Source of the DNA: Lachnospiraceae bacterium
GTDB taxonomy: Bacteria; Bacillota; Clostridia; Lachnospirales; Lachnospiraceae
DNA length: 34,117 nucleotides
Assembly (NCBI GenBank): GCA_017558145.1
Contig: JAFYWF010000105.1
Coordinates: 1 to 34,117, forward strand
Direction of reading: 5' to 3'
Each line of letters starts with the position of its first letter. Within the stretch, counting starts at the first letter, position 1. Shown piece by piece: positions 1 through 7,581 of the stretch. Made by a program: the position numbers and the translations under genes. The notes beneath the pieces are model-generated. The model searched no databases and was not told where the DNA came from. It saw nothing but the letters and a program-made list of their open reading frames with translations.

Positions 1-267
1 CAACATTCCTTCCAATTCATACAATTTTTGTTTTGTTTCATATACTTTGTTCTGTCCGTAAATAAAAACAGAATTATCTACAGTTTCAACATAATATACA
101 TCCGCAATAGGAATTTCATGTTGCTGCCCTTCACAGATTCCAGTCAACTTACCTTGTCTGGATTTCACAAATGTAATGATATCCTTCACTTCCTCTGTTT
201 CTTCATGGCATCTAATTTCCAATTCTTCAGGCTCACTTCGAGCAATTTTTAATATTTTAATCAGCAT
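1..267 (-). CDS. LytTR-family DNA-binding regulator, N-terminal part (cut by the window edge)
   Basis: The minus strand is open from an ATG at 267 to the left edge and gives 89 residues beginning MLIKILKIARSEPEELEIRC. The segments ITFVKSRQGKLTGICEGQQ and PIADVYYVETVDNSVFIYG follow. This pattern (an acidic N-terminal strand, then the 'I...DI.YIE..D...FIY....VYE.KQ.LYELE' core) is that of stand-alone LytTR DNA-binding proteins of about 145 residues, so roughly 60% is present. In Firmicutes such small regulators often sit upstream of a DUF3021 membrane protein; the partner would lie left of the window. The ribosome site is weak (AGAG, about 9 nt before the ATG). The family call is by recognition only; I am fairly sure. 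Confidence 0.72.
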   Translation of the reverse strand, partial: MLIKILKIARSEPEELEIRCHEETEEVKDIITFVKSRQGKLTGICEGQQHEIPIADVYYVETVDNSVFIYGQNKVYETKQKLYELEGML

Positions 268-460
268 ACTTTTTTCTCTTTATACTTTCTTTTTTTATTA
301 ATATAAAATGACTTGTACATTTAAACAATACTCCGCCACGTAAGGTGCATTTTATTCTACATAAGATGCATTATTCCTCTAACCTTTACTTTTCTCACAC
401 ATTTATATTTCTCTGACTAATGTCCAATAAAAAAGAAAATTAAAACATTAATCTTATAAA

Positions 461-505
461 ACAAGAAATCCCAATGACTTAGCTCATTGAGATTTCTTGT
501 TTTTG
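461..505 (+). terminator. Rho-independent terminator-like hairpin, possibly bidirectional
   Basis: ACAAGAAATCcCAATGA (461-477) pairs with TCATTGaGATTTCTTGT (484-500) with one mismatch and a 6-nt loop, and TTTTT follows. No intact gene ends just before it on either strand, so the gene it served may be lost. Confidence 0.6.
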
Positions 506-743
506 ATGAATTTTTCATAATAAGATAAAATATCAACTTATTGAGAACCATAAAAGAAGATATTCTTATGCATCAGCACGAAGTCTAAAGTATCATATAT
601 AAATATTTTTTTCAACATAATATTATATATTTTTAACCAATTAATTTTTTACAGCTTTCTTATTTTTATAGATTTGATAAAAAGATGTTAGATATAGTAA
701 ATTTGAGAATTGGGGGAAATAAGGATGTTTATAAGTTGGACAT

Positions 744-793
744 GATTGACTCTTAATCAGGGTGTCCAGGGTTCGAGCCTCTGAAGGCGCACG
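744..793 (+). pseudogene. tRNA-Lys(CTT)-like 3' fragment
   Basis: The segment has an anticodon arm with loop CTCTTAA (750-756, anticodon CTT), a variable region GTGTC, and a T arm CAGGG-TTCGAGC-CTCTG that still pairs with one G-T wobble. An acceptor 3' strand AAGGCGC, then A, follows. The 5' half is missing: no acceptor 5' strand GCGCCTT and no D arm precede it. The triplet after the discriminator is CGA, not CCA. A 3' tRNA half without a 5' half is what integration into a tRNA gene or a partial duplication leaves behind. Confidence 0.6.
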
Positions 794-1011
794 AAGCACT
801 GTTTTTGGACGTTTTAGTCTGGGGACGGTGGTTTTTTTGCGTTATTTTAGGGTATATATGCCTTAAAATGTGTGAAAATGAGTAGGAATGATTAGGAGAG
901 GAAAGAGAGTAACGCTTTTATTCGCTTATAATAAATTTACATTGTTAATTATATATGCAATATGATAAAATTAACATGTGTAAAACTGTTCATTTTAAAG
1001 GAGAAATGAGT

Positions 1012-2157
1012 ATGAAAAAATTAGTAACATTAATGTTGATTGCTTCATTATCAGCAGGATGTCTTGTTGGTTGTGGTGGAAGCAATAGCTCAAATGAAGT
1101 AACAAATCAAGAAACAGAAATAACGGATGCTACTTCAACAGAAGTGACAACAGAAGAGGTAGAAAATAATGCCGAAGAAAATGTTGAAACAGTAACTGAA
1201 GAAGCGGGTGTTGTGATTTTAGATGACGAATATGTGACTGTTAAACGTATTAAACTTTGGATGAATGATGAAAGAATTTATATAAAACATAATATTGAAA
1301 ACAAGACGGACCACGATATTTGTTATTATTATAGTAATTTAAAAGTTAATGGTGAAGAAGGTCGCTTTGGTGAACCAGATATTATAGAAGCAGGTCAATC
1401 AATAGAAAAAATTAATGCGGTATCAAAAGATAATAACATTTTTAAAAATATTTCGTATTCTAACTTTGATAATTTGGAATATCAGATATGGATATTTGAT
1501 GCTACTAATTTTGTAGATACTTCAGAAAGGGATGTTGTGCAGTGGTTTATGGGAAATGAAGAAATTACCTTCAATGCTGAAGAACTCACATTAGCAAAGG
1601 GTGATGGATTTGCTTCTTTAACTAATATGCCTAATCCAAATGAGTTGAAAGAAGAAACCAGTGCATCTACTGAAACAAGTAATGACACGAATTCTATTGA
1701 AGGAGCAACCTTTACAATTTTGGATGACAATGGAAATGAGGCGTTTGCAGTATTCAGTAATTCTTCTACCGTGGGAGTTTTCGGAGGAGAAAATAGAGGA
1801 AAAACACTTCTTCCAGCATGGATGGGAGAAGAAGGTCCTTATGATCTTACATTAAATTATGATGTTTATAAAAGTAAGGATACTTTCCAAAATCGTACAA
1901 GTGAAACTTATGAATTATCTACTGATATTTATGATAGTTATGAGATTTCTGCTGAAGAAACAATTAAGTGCGGTGGTATAGAAATATATATGATTGAGTA
2001 CAGCTATACAGGTATTGGAGGTGCTTCTTCTGATGTTGTTTTCTGCGTAGGAGTAGAAGAATCTGCTAGTCTTTGGGGTGAAATTCAGTTTATTGATATG
2101 GAAACAGCAAAACTTCTGATGCAAGACCTTTTTGTAAATGTAGTAAAATTACAGTAA
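1012..2157 (+). CDS. Secreted lipoprotein of unknown function
   Basis: The 381-residue protein begins MKKLVTLMLIASLSAGCLVGCGG, a lipoprotein signal peptide with lipobox LVGC and Cys21 as the likely lipidated residue. A Thr/Glu-rich low-complexity linker follows (about residues 25-65), then two globular-looking parts separated by another Ser/Thr-rich linker near residues 215-230. I recognise no catalytic motif. It is probably a surface protein held at the outer face of the membrane. The start was chosen at 1012 because AAAGGAG lies 8 nt upstream; the reading frame is open further up to 955, but no ribosome site is there. A terminator hairpin follows directly. It stands alone next to a tRNA remnant, which fits accessory DNA, but that link is only inference. 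Confidence 0.8.
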   Translation: MKKLVTLMLIASLSAGCLVGCGGSNSSNEVTNQETEITDATSTEVTTEEVENNAEENVETVTEEAGVVILDDEYVTVKRIKLWMNDERIYIKHNIENKTDHDICYYYSNLKVNGEEGRFGEPDIIEAGQSIEKINAVSKDNNIFKNISYSNFDNLEYQIWIFDATNFVDTSERDVVQWFMGNEEITFNAEELTLAKGDGFASLTNMPNPNELKEETSASTETSNDTNSIEGATFTILDDNGNEAFAVFSNSSTVGVFGGENRGKTLLPAWMGEEGPYDLTLNYDVYKSKDTFQNRTSETYELSTDIYDSYEISAEETIKCGGIEIYMIEYSYTGIGGASSDVVFCVGVEESASLWGEIQFIDMETAKLLMQDLFVNVVKLQ

Positions 2158-2191
2158 AAAATTGATATAGTTAATACATATAATTTTTATA

Positions 2192-2229
2192 ATATCCCTA
2201 GAGCATTTATGTTTTAGGGATATTTTTGT
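2192..2229 (+). terminator. Terminator of the lipoprotein gene
   Basis: ATATCCCTA (2192-2200) pairs with TAGGGATAT (2215-2223), with a 14-nt loop and TTTTT after it. It lies 35 nt past the lipoprotein stop codon. Confidence 0.75.
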
Positions 2230-2294
2230 ATAAGTATAAAATAAATTATTTATCTATGATACAATAAGTAAAAACATGTCGGGAGGTACAAAAG

Positions 2295-2450
2295 ATGAAA
2301 GCATATAAATATTTTTATCCTGATTTAAAGGAAGAATATTGTGAGTTAACCTTTTTAGTTTTGGAAAACTTAGACAAAGAATTGTTAAAAGCAACAAAAG
2401 AAAAAGATGATTTGGATAAAAAGGTAAAAGAAGTGAATATTCTAAATTAG
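2295..2450 (+). CDS. Small hypothetical protein, 51 residues
   Basis: The ORF begins MKAYKYFYPDLKEEYCELTF and ends in a Lys/Glu-rich helix (KATKEKDDLDKKVKEVNILN). A good ribosome site, GGGAGG, lies 8 nt before the ATG at 2295, the main reason to believe it. The composition suggests a short aromatic N-terminal segment and a charged, possibly coiled-coil C-terminal helix. No signal peptide or membrane segment is seen. I do not recognise a family. It lies between the lipoprotein terminator and a palindromic element. It could be a fragment of a larger lost gene. Confidence 0.5.
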   Translation: MKAYKYFYPDLKEEYCELTFLVLENLDKELLKATKEKDDLDKKVKEVNILN

Positions 2451-2716
2451 TTATATATATCCCATATTCCATACCTCACTTAGCTATATGAATGTCTTGT
2501 ATTGTATCTCCATAATAACATAAAATATTGATATTTTTCTTTATTTGAACGATAAATCATACTAGAGACACCTTATAAAAGCAAAAAGGATAAGACCCTA
2601 TTTTTTTGTCCTATAAAGATACAAAAAAATTATTTTCTATTATATTCTTTATAAGTTTACTATCTGTTTGTCTGTATGAAATTGCTTTTTACTAGGTAAA
2701 AGGTTATGATTACTTT

Positions 2717-2837
2717 AGTAGCTATTCAAGAAGTTCTTGCCTATTACATTTATAGATGAAAAAATATACCCCATCTATAGTTACACTCTTTGTGGTTAAT
2801 CTTACGATCAGGCTTTAACACTTTTTGAATAGCTACT
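2717..2837. repeat. 121-nt imperfect palindromic element (MITE-like or structured RNA)
   Basis: The left arm AGTAGCTATTCAAgAAGT...GCCT (2717-2742) is complementary to the right arm AGGC...ACTTTTTGAATAGCTACT (2810-2837). Inside, TATAGATG (2751-2758) pairs with CATCTATA (2772-2779). The DNA between about 2451 and 2852 otherwise holds nothing I can name. I see no target-site duplication with certainty. Confidence 0.5.
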
Positions 2838-2852
2838 TTTTATTTTTATTGC

Positions 2853-2886
2853 ATAAAAAAGAAGAGGCAACAACAAATGCTGCCTC
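2853..2886 (-). terminator. Terminator of the DUF4428/SHOCT-like gene
   Basis: On the minus strand GAGGCA (2886-2881) pairs with TGCCTC (2869-2864), followed by TTCTTTTTT. It lies 28 nt past the stop codon of the gene at 2914-3870. Confidence 0.75.
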
Positions 2887-2913
2887 AACCCTCTCTATCT
2901 CTATTCAATTTAT

Positions 2914-3870
2914 TTATAATCCCATCAATTGATGTTTCTTAGCGGTAAATTCTTCCTCTGTAATAATTCCTGCATCTAATAATCCTTTGTATTTTTTGAT
3001 TTCTTCAATGGCACTTCCACCTGCATTTTCTGCCTTTGGAGCTTGTCTTGTAAAATCATTTTGTGCCATCTGACCTGCTACATTGTAAACTTCCCCTGCT
3101 CCAGGATGCATTACCTGCATTAAATTAATAGCCAATTCATGCAATTTTTCTACTGCGTTCTGATACTCACAAAGATAAGTTGCCACTTCTGGATTGGTTG
3201 AATTAAAAGTAGGTGCTTTCACTTCACCTTGGAAGTTCTGCCAGTATGGATGTTCAAGTTCTAATTCTATAGAGAAATTACTAACTGGTTCATTTCCTTC
3301 AAAAAATGGTGTTGGAATGTATGGACTATGATAATCTTCTCCTCTTTGTCTTGCAGCTTCTTCTTCTCTCTTCTGCATTCTTTTCATCATTTCATGCTGC
3401 TGACGGCGTGCTCTGAATTGTTCTACTGCAGAGGTCATTCCTTTAATACGATCCACTGTATCCGTTTCATTACAAATAAGAGCATTTCCACCATTTTCAT
3501 ATATAACCTTACCGTCTTCAAAAATACGAAAACTCTTTAAATGAGCCGCTTCAAAAACTAATGCTTCTTTTACATTTCGTAACCGGAAAAGTCTATTGGC
3601 AGCATCCACCGCAATGTCTGATTTAAAAAATCCCTGGCTATAAGTAAATGTTTCCTGAAAAACATCTCTTTTAGACTGATTGTTATCATAAAAAGCTATG
3701 TATCCTGCAAATGCGTTTATAGACATCTGATTTAGAGCTCCCTCTGGAAGTTCTACTTTATTCGCACATGCCTTGCAAATCGGTGTCCCTTCTATTTTTG
3801 TTGGCAATAACTTTGGTGTTCCTTCTCCACATACTGGGCATAAGTTTTTCTTACTTGTAAATAATCCCAT
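2914..3870 (-). CDS. Zinc-ribbon (DUF4428-like) protein with C-terminal SHOCT motif
   Basis: The 318-residue protein begins MGLFTSKKNLCPVCGE. It has a zinc ribbon with Cys11, Cys14, Cys32 and Cys35 (CPVC...CKAC). The middle is a predicted beta-rich part (about residues 45-140, with LKSFRIFEDGKVIY), a charged helix (about 150-180) and a second beta-rich part (about 195-235). The last 30 residues, IEEIKKYKGLLDAGIITEEE onward, are a typical SHOCT motif, a short helical module found at protein ends and thought to mediate binding. The SHOCT and zinc-ribbon calls are by recognition; the function is unknown. The start is supported by AAGGAGG just upstream. It is a monocistronic gene with its own terminator. 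The protein is probably cytoplasmic, as there is no signal peptide or membrane helix. Confidence 0.8.
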   Translation of the reverse strand: MGLFTSKKNLCPVCGEGTPKLLPTKIEGTPICKACANKVELPEGALNQMSINAFAGYIAFYDNNQSKRDVFQETFTYSQGFFKSDIAVDAANRLFRLRNVKEALVFEAAHLKSFRIFEDGKVIYENGGNALICNETDTVDRIKGMTSAVEQFRARRQQHEMMKRMQKREEEAARQRGEDYHSPYIPTPFFEGNEPVSNFSIELELEHPYWQNFQGEVKAPTFNSTNPEVATYLCEYQNAVEKLHELAINLMQVMHPGAGEVYNVAGQMAQNDFTRQAPKAENAGGSAIEEIKKYKGLLDAGIITEEEFTAKKHQLMGL

Positions 3871-3910
3871 TTCCCTTCCTCCTTACAAATTAAAATATAT
3901 CTTTTCATTT

Positions 3911-4421
3911 TTAAGATTCAAGTACGATAAATCTATGCATGGCCACAAACATTAAATCATAAACAACTCCCCCAATAAAAGTTATTAAAAATATTCAAAA
4001 CGAATTAAACCCTATTGAAATAATAACAGGAATAAAACTAAAAGTAACATCTATCTCATACACTATCTCTAATTGACATGTCGCCTGAGCTATTTCATCC
4101 CGGCTATGTTTTGTAATATTAAATGTATCCTCATCAAATGTAGGCATATGATTTTTCCATTTCTTAACCTTCAATTTCTAGTATAATTTCATTTCATATT
4201 TACTTACCTAATGTCATTTCTTTTAATAATCTGCTTTATTATACATAATCAAATCAACTATAATTTCTATCATTAATCTGATACTAAAATGATATGCTAT
4301 TGTTCCAAATGCCATAGTGTTGTCAAACCCAAAAGCTTAGCTCTGTTGTTTTATATAGAAAGTAAAAAACAATCATTAATAACAATGTTATCACAGAAAC
4401 TCTTTTCATCATTCTTGCCAT
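3911..4421 (-). pseudogene. Decayed CrtO-like membrane acyltransferase family gene
   Basis: Read from an ATG at 4421 (MARMMKRVSVITLLLMIVFY), the frame breaks after about 32 residues. It then continues in another frame as MAFGTIAYHFSIRLMIEIIV, and further on as KLKVKKWKNHMPTFDEDTFN, IAQATCQLEIVYEIDVTFSF, and IFLITFIGGVVYDLMFVAMH. At least one frameshift and several stops (after NKADY, after KYEMKLY, and after IGFNSF) interrupt it. Put together, the pieces match in order the small membrane proteins of the glycosyl-4,4'-diaponeurosporenoate acyltransferase-like family as I remember them (GT.YH...R, KKWKN.MP, EIAQATCQAEIVHE, and a final QRYNR that here reads MHRFI). So a whole gene is present but dead. 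The family assignment is from memory and needs a search. Confidence 0.7.
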
Positions 4422-4516
4422 AATATATGCCCCTGAAAATTTCTTTAGTTCAAGTATAACACGCTTTCACTATTTTCTCCAATCTTTTGCCAACTTTTTG
4501 TTTAAGTTACTGTTAA

Positions 4517-4554
4517 GAAACAAAAACAGTTGGCATATTTTTTTACTCCAACTG
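4517..4554 (-). terminator. Terminator after the CheY-like fragment
   Basis: On the minus strand CAGTTGG (4554-4548) pairs with CCAACTG (4533-4527), followed by TTTTTGTTT. It lies just after the stop of the receiver-domain fragment, so the end of that gene is preserved although its beginning is lost. Confidence 0.7.
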
Positions 4555-4582
4555 CTCTTATCTATTATTACTTTTTTCATTT

Positions 4583-4765
4583 CTATCCAATTACTTTTTT
4601 AACAGCCTCAAGTACTCTATCTGGCTGAAATGGTTTGACAATAAAATCCATTGCTCCAGATTGAATTGCATCAATTACCATATTCTGCTGTCCCATAGCT
4701 GAACACATAATAACGATATCATATAGGCATTGGGATATTCCTAATGACTTATATGAAAGATTCAT
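4583..4765 (-). pseudogene. CheY-like response-regulator receiver domain, C-terminal half only
   Basis: The 60-residue frame ends IVIMCSAMGQQNMVIDAIQS, then GAMDFIVKPFQPDRVLEAVKKVIG. This is the second half of a single-domain receiver: the 'CSAMGQQ' strand with the conserved Ser, the KPF motif with the conserved Lys, and the final helix. The first half, including the phosphorylated Asp, is missing; the first 14 residues (MNLSYKSLGISQCL) do not look like receiver sequence. Intact proteins of this kind have about 120 residues. A hairpin terminator at 4808-4850 lies upstream on the same strand, so the missing half was probably removed by deletion. The DNA from about 4860 to 5110 holds no gene I can support. 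Confidence 0.65.
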
Positions 4766-4807
4766 TTCTCACATTTTAACTTGTAAGTTCTTTCTCTAAT
4801 ACACCCA

Positions 4808-4850
4808 ACAAAAAAGAAAATCTCTATCTATTACCGAATAAAGATTTTCT
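4808..4850 (-). terminator. Terminator hairpin without a gene
   Basis: AGAAAATCT (4815-4823) pairs with AGATTTTCT (4842-4850). On the minus strand the stem is followed by TTTTTTG. No intact gene ends before it, so it may be left from a lost gene. Confidence 0.5.
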
Positions 4851-5110
4851 CTAATTAATTTTTATCAAATTGTACTTTTTTTGTATTTTTATCATTTTTC
4901 TTCATTTTTTTAATAATTTCCCTCATTTTTATTTTTACTGGGAAAATGCCTCAAAAAAATAATAGTTAAAATAATAGTTGCATTCGCAACAACCAGTTTT
5001 TTTGTCCTATTTCGTCCTTTTTTCTATATTTATCACACTCATAAAATGCTCATCCTTATGCTCATATTTGAACATCAAAAACCCCGCAAACCCTTATAAA
5101 TCAAGGCAAA

Positions 5111-5145
5111 AACAAAACCCCAACGATTTAATTCGTTGAGGTTTA
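5111..5145 (-). terminator. Terminator of tRNA-Gln
   Basis: On the minus strand the stem AAACCTCAACGA / TCGTTGGGGTTT forms 12 pairs including one G-U (5144-5133 with 5126-5115), with a 6-nt loop; TGTTTTTG follows. It starts 7 nt after the tRNA 3' end. Confidence 0.8.
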
Positions 5146-5150
5146 TTTAG

Positions 5151-5222
5151 CAGGGCTACAAGGATTCGAACCTTGAGATGACGGAGTCAGAGTCCGTTGC
5201 CTTACCGTTTGGCGATAGCCCT
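5151..5222 (-). tRNA. tRNA-Gln (anticodon CTG)
   Basis: The minus strand folds as a full cloverleaf. The acceptor stem is AGGGCTA / TAGCCCT with discriminator G. The anticodon stem ACGGA/TCCGT encloses loop CTCTGAC (anticodon CTG, reads CAG). The T arm is CAAGG-TTCGAAT-CCTTG and the D region is GCCAAACGGTAAGGC. The discriminator G is as in other bacterial glutamine tRNAs. CCA is not encoded. It has its own promoter and terminator, so it is a single-gene transcript. It lies directly downstream of the glutamine synthetase gene. Confidence 0.95.
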
Positions 5223-5228
5223 ATATTT

Positions 5229-5253
5229 TCAAGTGCTCTCGCTGAGCACTTGA
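5229..5253 (-). repeat. Perfect 10-bp hairpin in the tRNA-Gln leader
   Basis: TCAAGTGCTC (5229-5238) pairs perfectly with GAGCACTTGA (5244-5253) around a 5-nt loop. It lies between the tRNA-Gln -10 box and the tRNA 5' end. It may be the 5' leader removed in processing, or a weak stop for glnN read-through. The GTGC/GCAC core recurs in other intergenic hairpins of this window. Confidence 0.55.
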
Positions 5254-5255
5254 TT

Positions 5256-5284
5256 AATATACTACACATTTTAAAATAATGCAA
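5256..5284 (-). promoter_or_regulatory. Promoter of tRNA-Gln
   Basis: On the minus strand TTGCAT (5284-5279) is followed after 17 nt by TATATT (5261-5256). Boxes and spacing are close to the housekeeping sigma consensus, and it faces the tRNA about 34 nt away. Confidence 0.75.
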
Positions 5285-5372
5285 GCCTTTTTTTAATTTT
5301 TTTTAAACTTTTTTATTTTTCTTATTTCCTGTCAACAAATAACTATTTTATCGAAAATTTCTTGTCTATTAT

Positions 5373-7484
5373 TTATACTTCAAATATTAAATCTGCATAT
5401 GTCGGGAAAGGCCATACATTTTTATCAACCAAAACTTCTAATTTATCCGCAGGAACACGAAGTGCTTCCATAGCTGTTTTTACTTCATCCTTATAGAAGA
5501 AGGCCTGATCTTTTCCCGGCTTCATACTTCTTGCTTTGGCTTCGGCATTTTGTAAAGTAACCAATGCTTTCTGCATTTCTTTTAAAAGAGTATTTACCTT
5601 TTCTAATAAATCTCTCTGTACGGATGCATCTAAACCTGCTTTCATCACAAATACTACAGCTTCTGCCAATTCCTTCGTATAAGAAATTACTGCCGGAACA
5701 ATCTGTTTACTAGCCATATCAATCATAGTCAGAGCCTCAATATTGATCGTTTTAGCATAAGTTTCATATAAAATTTCTACACGAGACTCCAATTCCGACT
5801 TAGTAAAAATATGAAAACGTTCAAACAATTTAACTGCTTTGTCAGTAGTTAAAGTATCTACTGCTTCTACCATAGTTGCAATATTAGGAAGACCTCGTCT
5901 TTCAGCTTCTTCCACCCATTCTTCCGAATAACCATTTCCGTTGAAAATAATTCTCTGATGTTTTGTCATGTATTCTTTAATCAAATCATGAACTGCTTTG
6001 TCAAAATCATCAGCTTTTTCCAAACGATCAGCAGCTTCACAAAAAGCTTCTGCAACAATCGCATTTAATGTAGTGTTTGGACTTCCGATAGAATCTTCAC
6101 TTCCCACCATACGGAATTCAAATTTATTACCGGTAAAAGCAAATGGAGATGTTCTGTTTCGATCTGTAGCATCTTTTACAAAGTCCGGCAAAGTAGATAC
6201 TCCGGTCTTCATTACGCCACCTTCAATACAGGTTTCTGCCACACCGGTTTCTACCAACTGATTTACCACATCTTCTAACTGTTCTCCAAGGAAAATGGAT
6301 ATAATCGCCGGTGGTGCTTCATCGGCTCCCAAACGATGATCATTTCCTACGTCAGATGCACTCTGTCTAAGCAAATCTGCATGAGTATCCACCGCCTTCA
6401 TAATACAAGCCAAAATCAATAAAAACTGAATATTTTCATTTGGAGTATCTCCCGGGTCCAAAAGATTATTTCCATTGTCTGTATTAATAGACCAGTTATT
6501 ATGTTTTCCGGAACCATTTACACCTTCAAATGGTTTTTCATGCAATAAACAACGAAGTCCATGTTTACCAGCTACTCTTTTCATTGTTTCCATTACCAGC
6601 TGGTTATGATCTGCCGCAATGTTAGCAGTTTCATAAATAGGTGCCAACTCATGCTGCGCCGGAGCTGCTTCGTTATGCTGTGTTTTTGCAGTTACTCCTA
6701 ATTTCCACAATTCCTCATTGAGATCTTTCATATAACCGCCAATACGTTCACGGATAACACCAAAATAGTGGTCATCCATTTCCTGTCCCTTAGGTGCTGG
6801 CGCTCCAAACAAAGTTCTGCCCGAAAAAATAATGTCTTCACGAAGTTGTGCTTTTTTCTGATCTATTAAGAAATATTCCTGTTCTGCTCCAACAGAGGCA
6901 ATTACCTTGGTTGCTTCTGTATTTCCGAATAAATGTACAATTCGCAAAGCCTGTTCACTTAATGCTTCCATGGAACGAAGAAGAGGTGTCTTTTTATCTA
7001 AAGCTTCCCCTGTGTAAGAACAAAACGCTGTTGGAATGCACAAAATTGGTCCTGTAGCTGCTTCTTTAATAAATGCCGGAGAGGTAATATCCCAAGCGGT
7101 ATATCCTCTGGCTTCAAAAGTCGCACGAAGTCCTCCTGATGGAAAAGAAGATGCATCCGGTTCTCCTTTGATCAATTCCTTTCCTGAAAACTCCATAATC
7201 ATTTTTCCATCTTCGTCAGGATGGGTGACAAAGGAATCATGTTTTTCTGCTGTAATTCCTGTTAACGGTTGGAACCAATGAGAATAATGGGTTGCTCCTT
7301 TTTCCACAGCCCAATCTTTCATCGCTTTGGCAATAATATCAGCTGTCGCTAAAGATAATTCACCGCCCTGTTCCATAACTCTTACAACTTCTTTATACGC
7401 AGATTTTGGAAGGCGGGCCTTCATTTTCCCCATAGTAAATACATTTTCAGCAAAAATATTTTCTACATTGATTAATTCTTTCAT
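5373..7484 (-). CDS. glnN: Glutamine synthetase type III
   Basis: It makes glutamine from glutamate, ammonia and ATP in the cytoplasm. The 703-residue length and the N-terminal segment ([31 protein letters not shown] near residue 65) are typical of the GSIII class, which is much longer than GSI (about 470). The catalytic region shows [26 protein letters not shown] (metal and glutamate binding) and [16 protein letters not shown] (ATP and glutamate binding), then a GSIII-type helical C-terminal region. The start at 7484 has GAGGG 5 nt upstream. A hairpin (7498-7533) sits just before the ribosome site and may affect expression. No clear terminator is seen before the tRNA-Gln promoter. The gene is intact. 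Confidence 0.95.
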   Translation of the reverse strand: MKELINVENIFAENVFTMGKMKARLPKSAYKEVVRVMEQGGELSLATADIIAKAMKDWAVEKGATHYSHWFQPLTGITAEKHDSFVTHPDEDGKMIMEFSGKELIKGEPDASSFPSGGLRATFEARGYTAWDITSPAFIKEAATGPILCIPTAFCSYTGEALDKKTPLLRSMEALSEQALRIVHLFGNTEATKVIASVGAEQEYFLIDQKKAQLREDIIFSGRTLFGAPAPKGQEMDDHYFGVIRERIGGYMKDLNEELWKLGVTAKTQHNEAAPAQHELAPIYETANIAADHNQLVMETMKRVAGKHGLRCLLHEKPFEGVNGSGKHNNWSINTDNGNNLLDPGDTPNENIQFLLILACIMKAVDTHADLLRQSASDVGNDHRLGADEAPPAIISIFLGEQLEDVVNQLVETGVAETCIEGGVMKTGVSTLPDFVKDATDRNRTSPFAFTGNKFEFRMVGSEDSIGSPNTTLNAIVAEAFCEAADRLEKADDFDKAVHDLIKEYMTKHQRIIFNGNGYSEEWVEEAERRGLPNIATMVEAVDTLTTDKAVKLFERFHIFTKSELESRVEILYETYAKTINIEALTMIDMASKQIVPAVISYTKELAEAVVFVMKAGLDASVQRDLLEKVNTLLKEMQKALVTLQNAEAKARSMKPGKDQAFFYKDEVKTAMEALRVPADKLEVLVDKNVWPFPTYADLIFEV

Positions 7485-7497
7485 ATTCCCTCTATAT

Positions 7498-7533
7498 TAT
7501 GATTACATATTTCTTTCATCTTCTGTAATCATA
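7498..7533 (-). promoter_or_regulatory. Leader hairpin just before the glnN ribosome site
   Basis: TATGATTACA (7498-7507) pairs perfectly with TGTAATCATA (7524-7533) with a 16-nt loop. On the minus strand the stem ends about 4 nt before the AGAGGG of glnN. It could be an upstream stop lacking a T-run, or a translation-controlling leader hairpin. The role is inferred. Confidence 0.4.
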
Positions 7534-7581
7534 TTTAATTTCTCAGCCTATAGACTCACACTAATTATCTTATTACAATAG

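Larger units (their letters stand above)
268..1011. other. Gene-poor stretch with a hairpin terminator and a tRNA remnant
   Basis: This 744-bp stretch has no convincing protein gene. It holds a strong hairpin at 461-500 and a tRNA-Lys-like 3' fragment at 744-793. Downstream of that is a T-rich stretch at about 830-840, and then AT-rich leader DNA for the lipoprotein gene. A TATAAT at about 926-931 could be the -10 of that gene, but no good -35 is visible. Confidence 0.5.

Noticed and set aside
28..252. Plus-strand 74-residue frame at the left edge
   Set aside because: The other strand reads as a LytTR protein in this stretch; the plus frame has no ribosome site and an unlikely composition.
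2254..2472. Minus-strand 72-residue frame opposite the 51-residue ORF
   Set aside because: It has no ribosome site, while the plus ORF at 2295 has GGGAGG at the right distance.
4978..5005. Short hairpin GTTGC-ATTC-GCAAC followed by T-run
   Set aside because: Only 5 perfect pairs and no gene before it on the plus strand; too weak to call a terminator.
4860..5110. Possible small gene on the minus strand starting MFKYEHKDEHFM
   Set aside because: It stops after about 22 residues and the other frames are broken; no ribosome site. Called empty.
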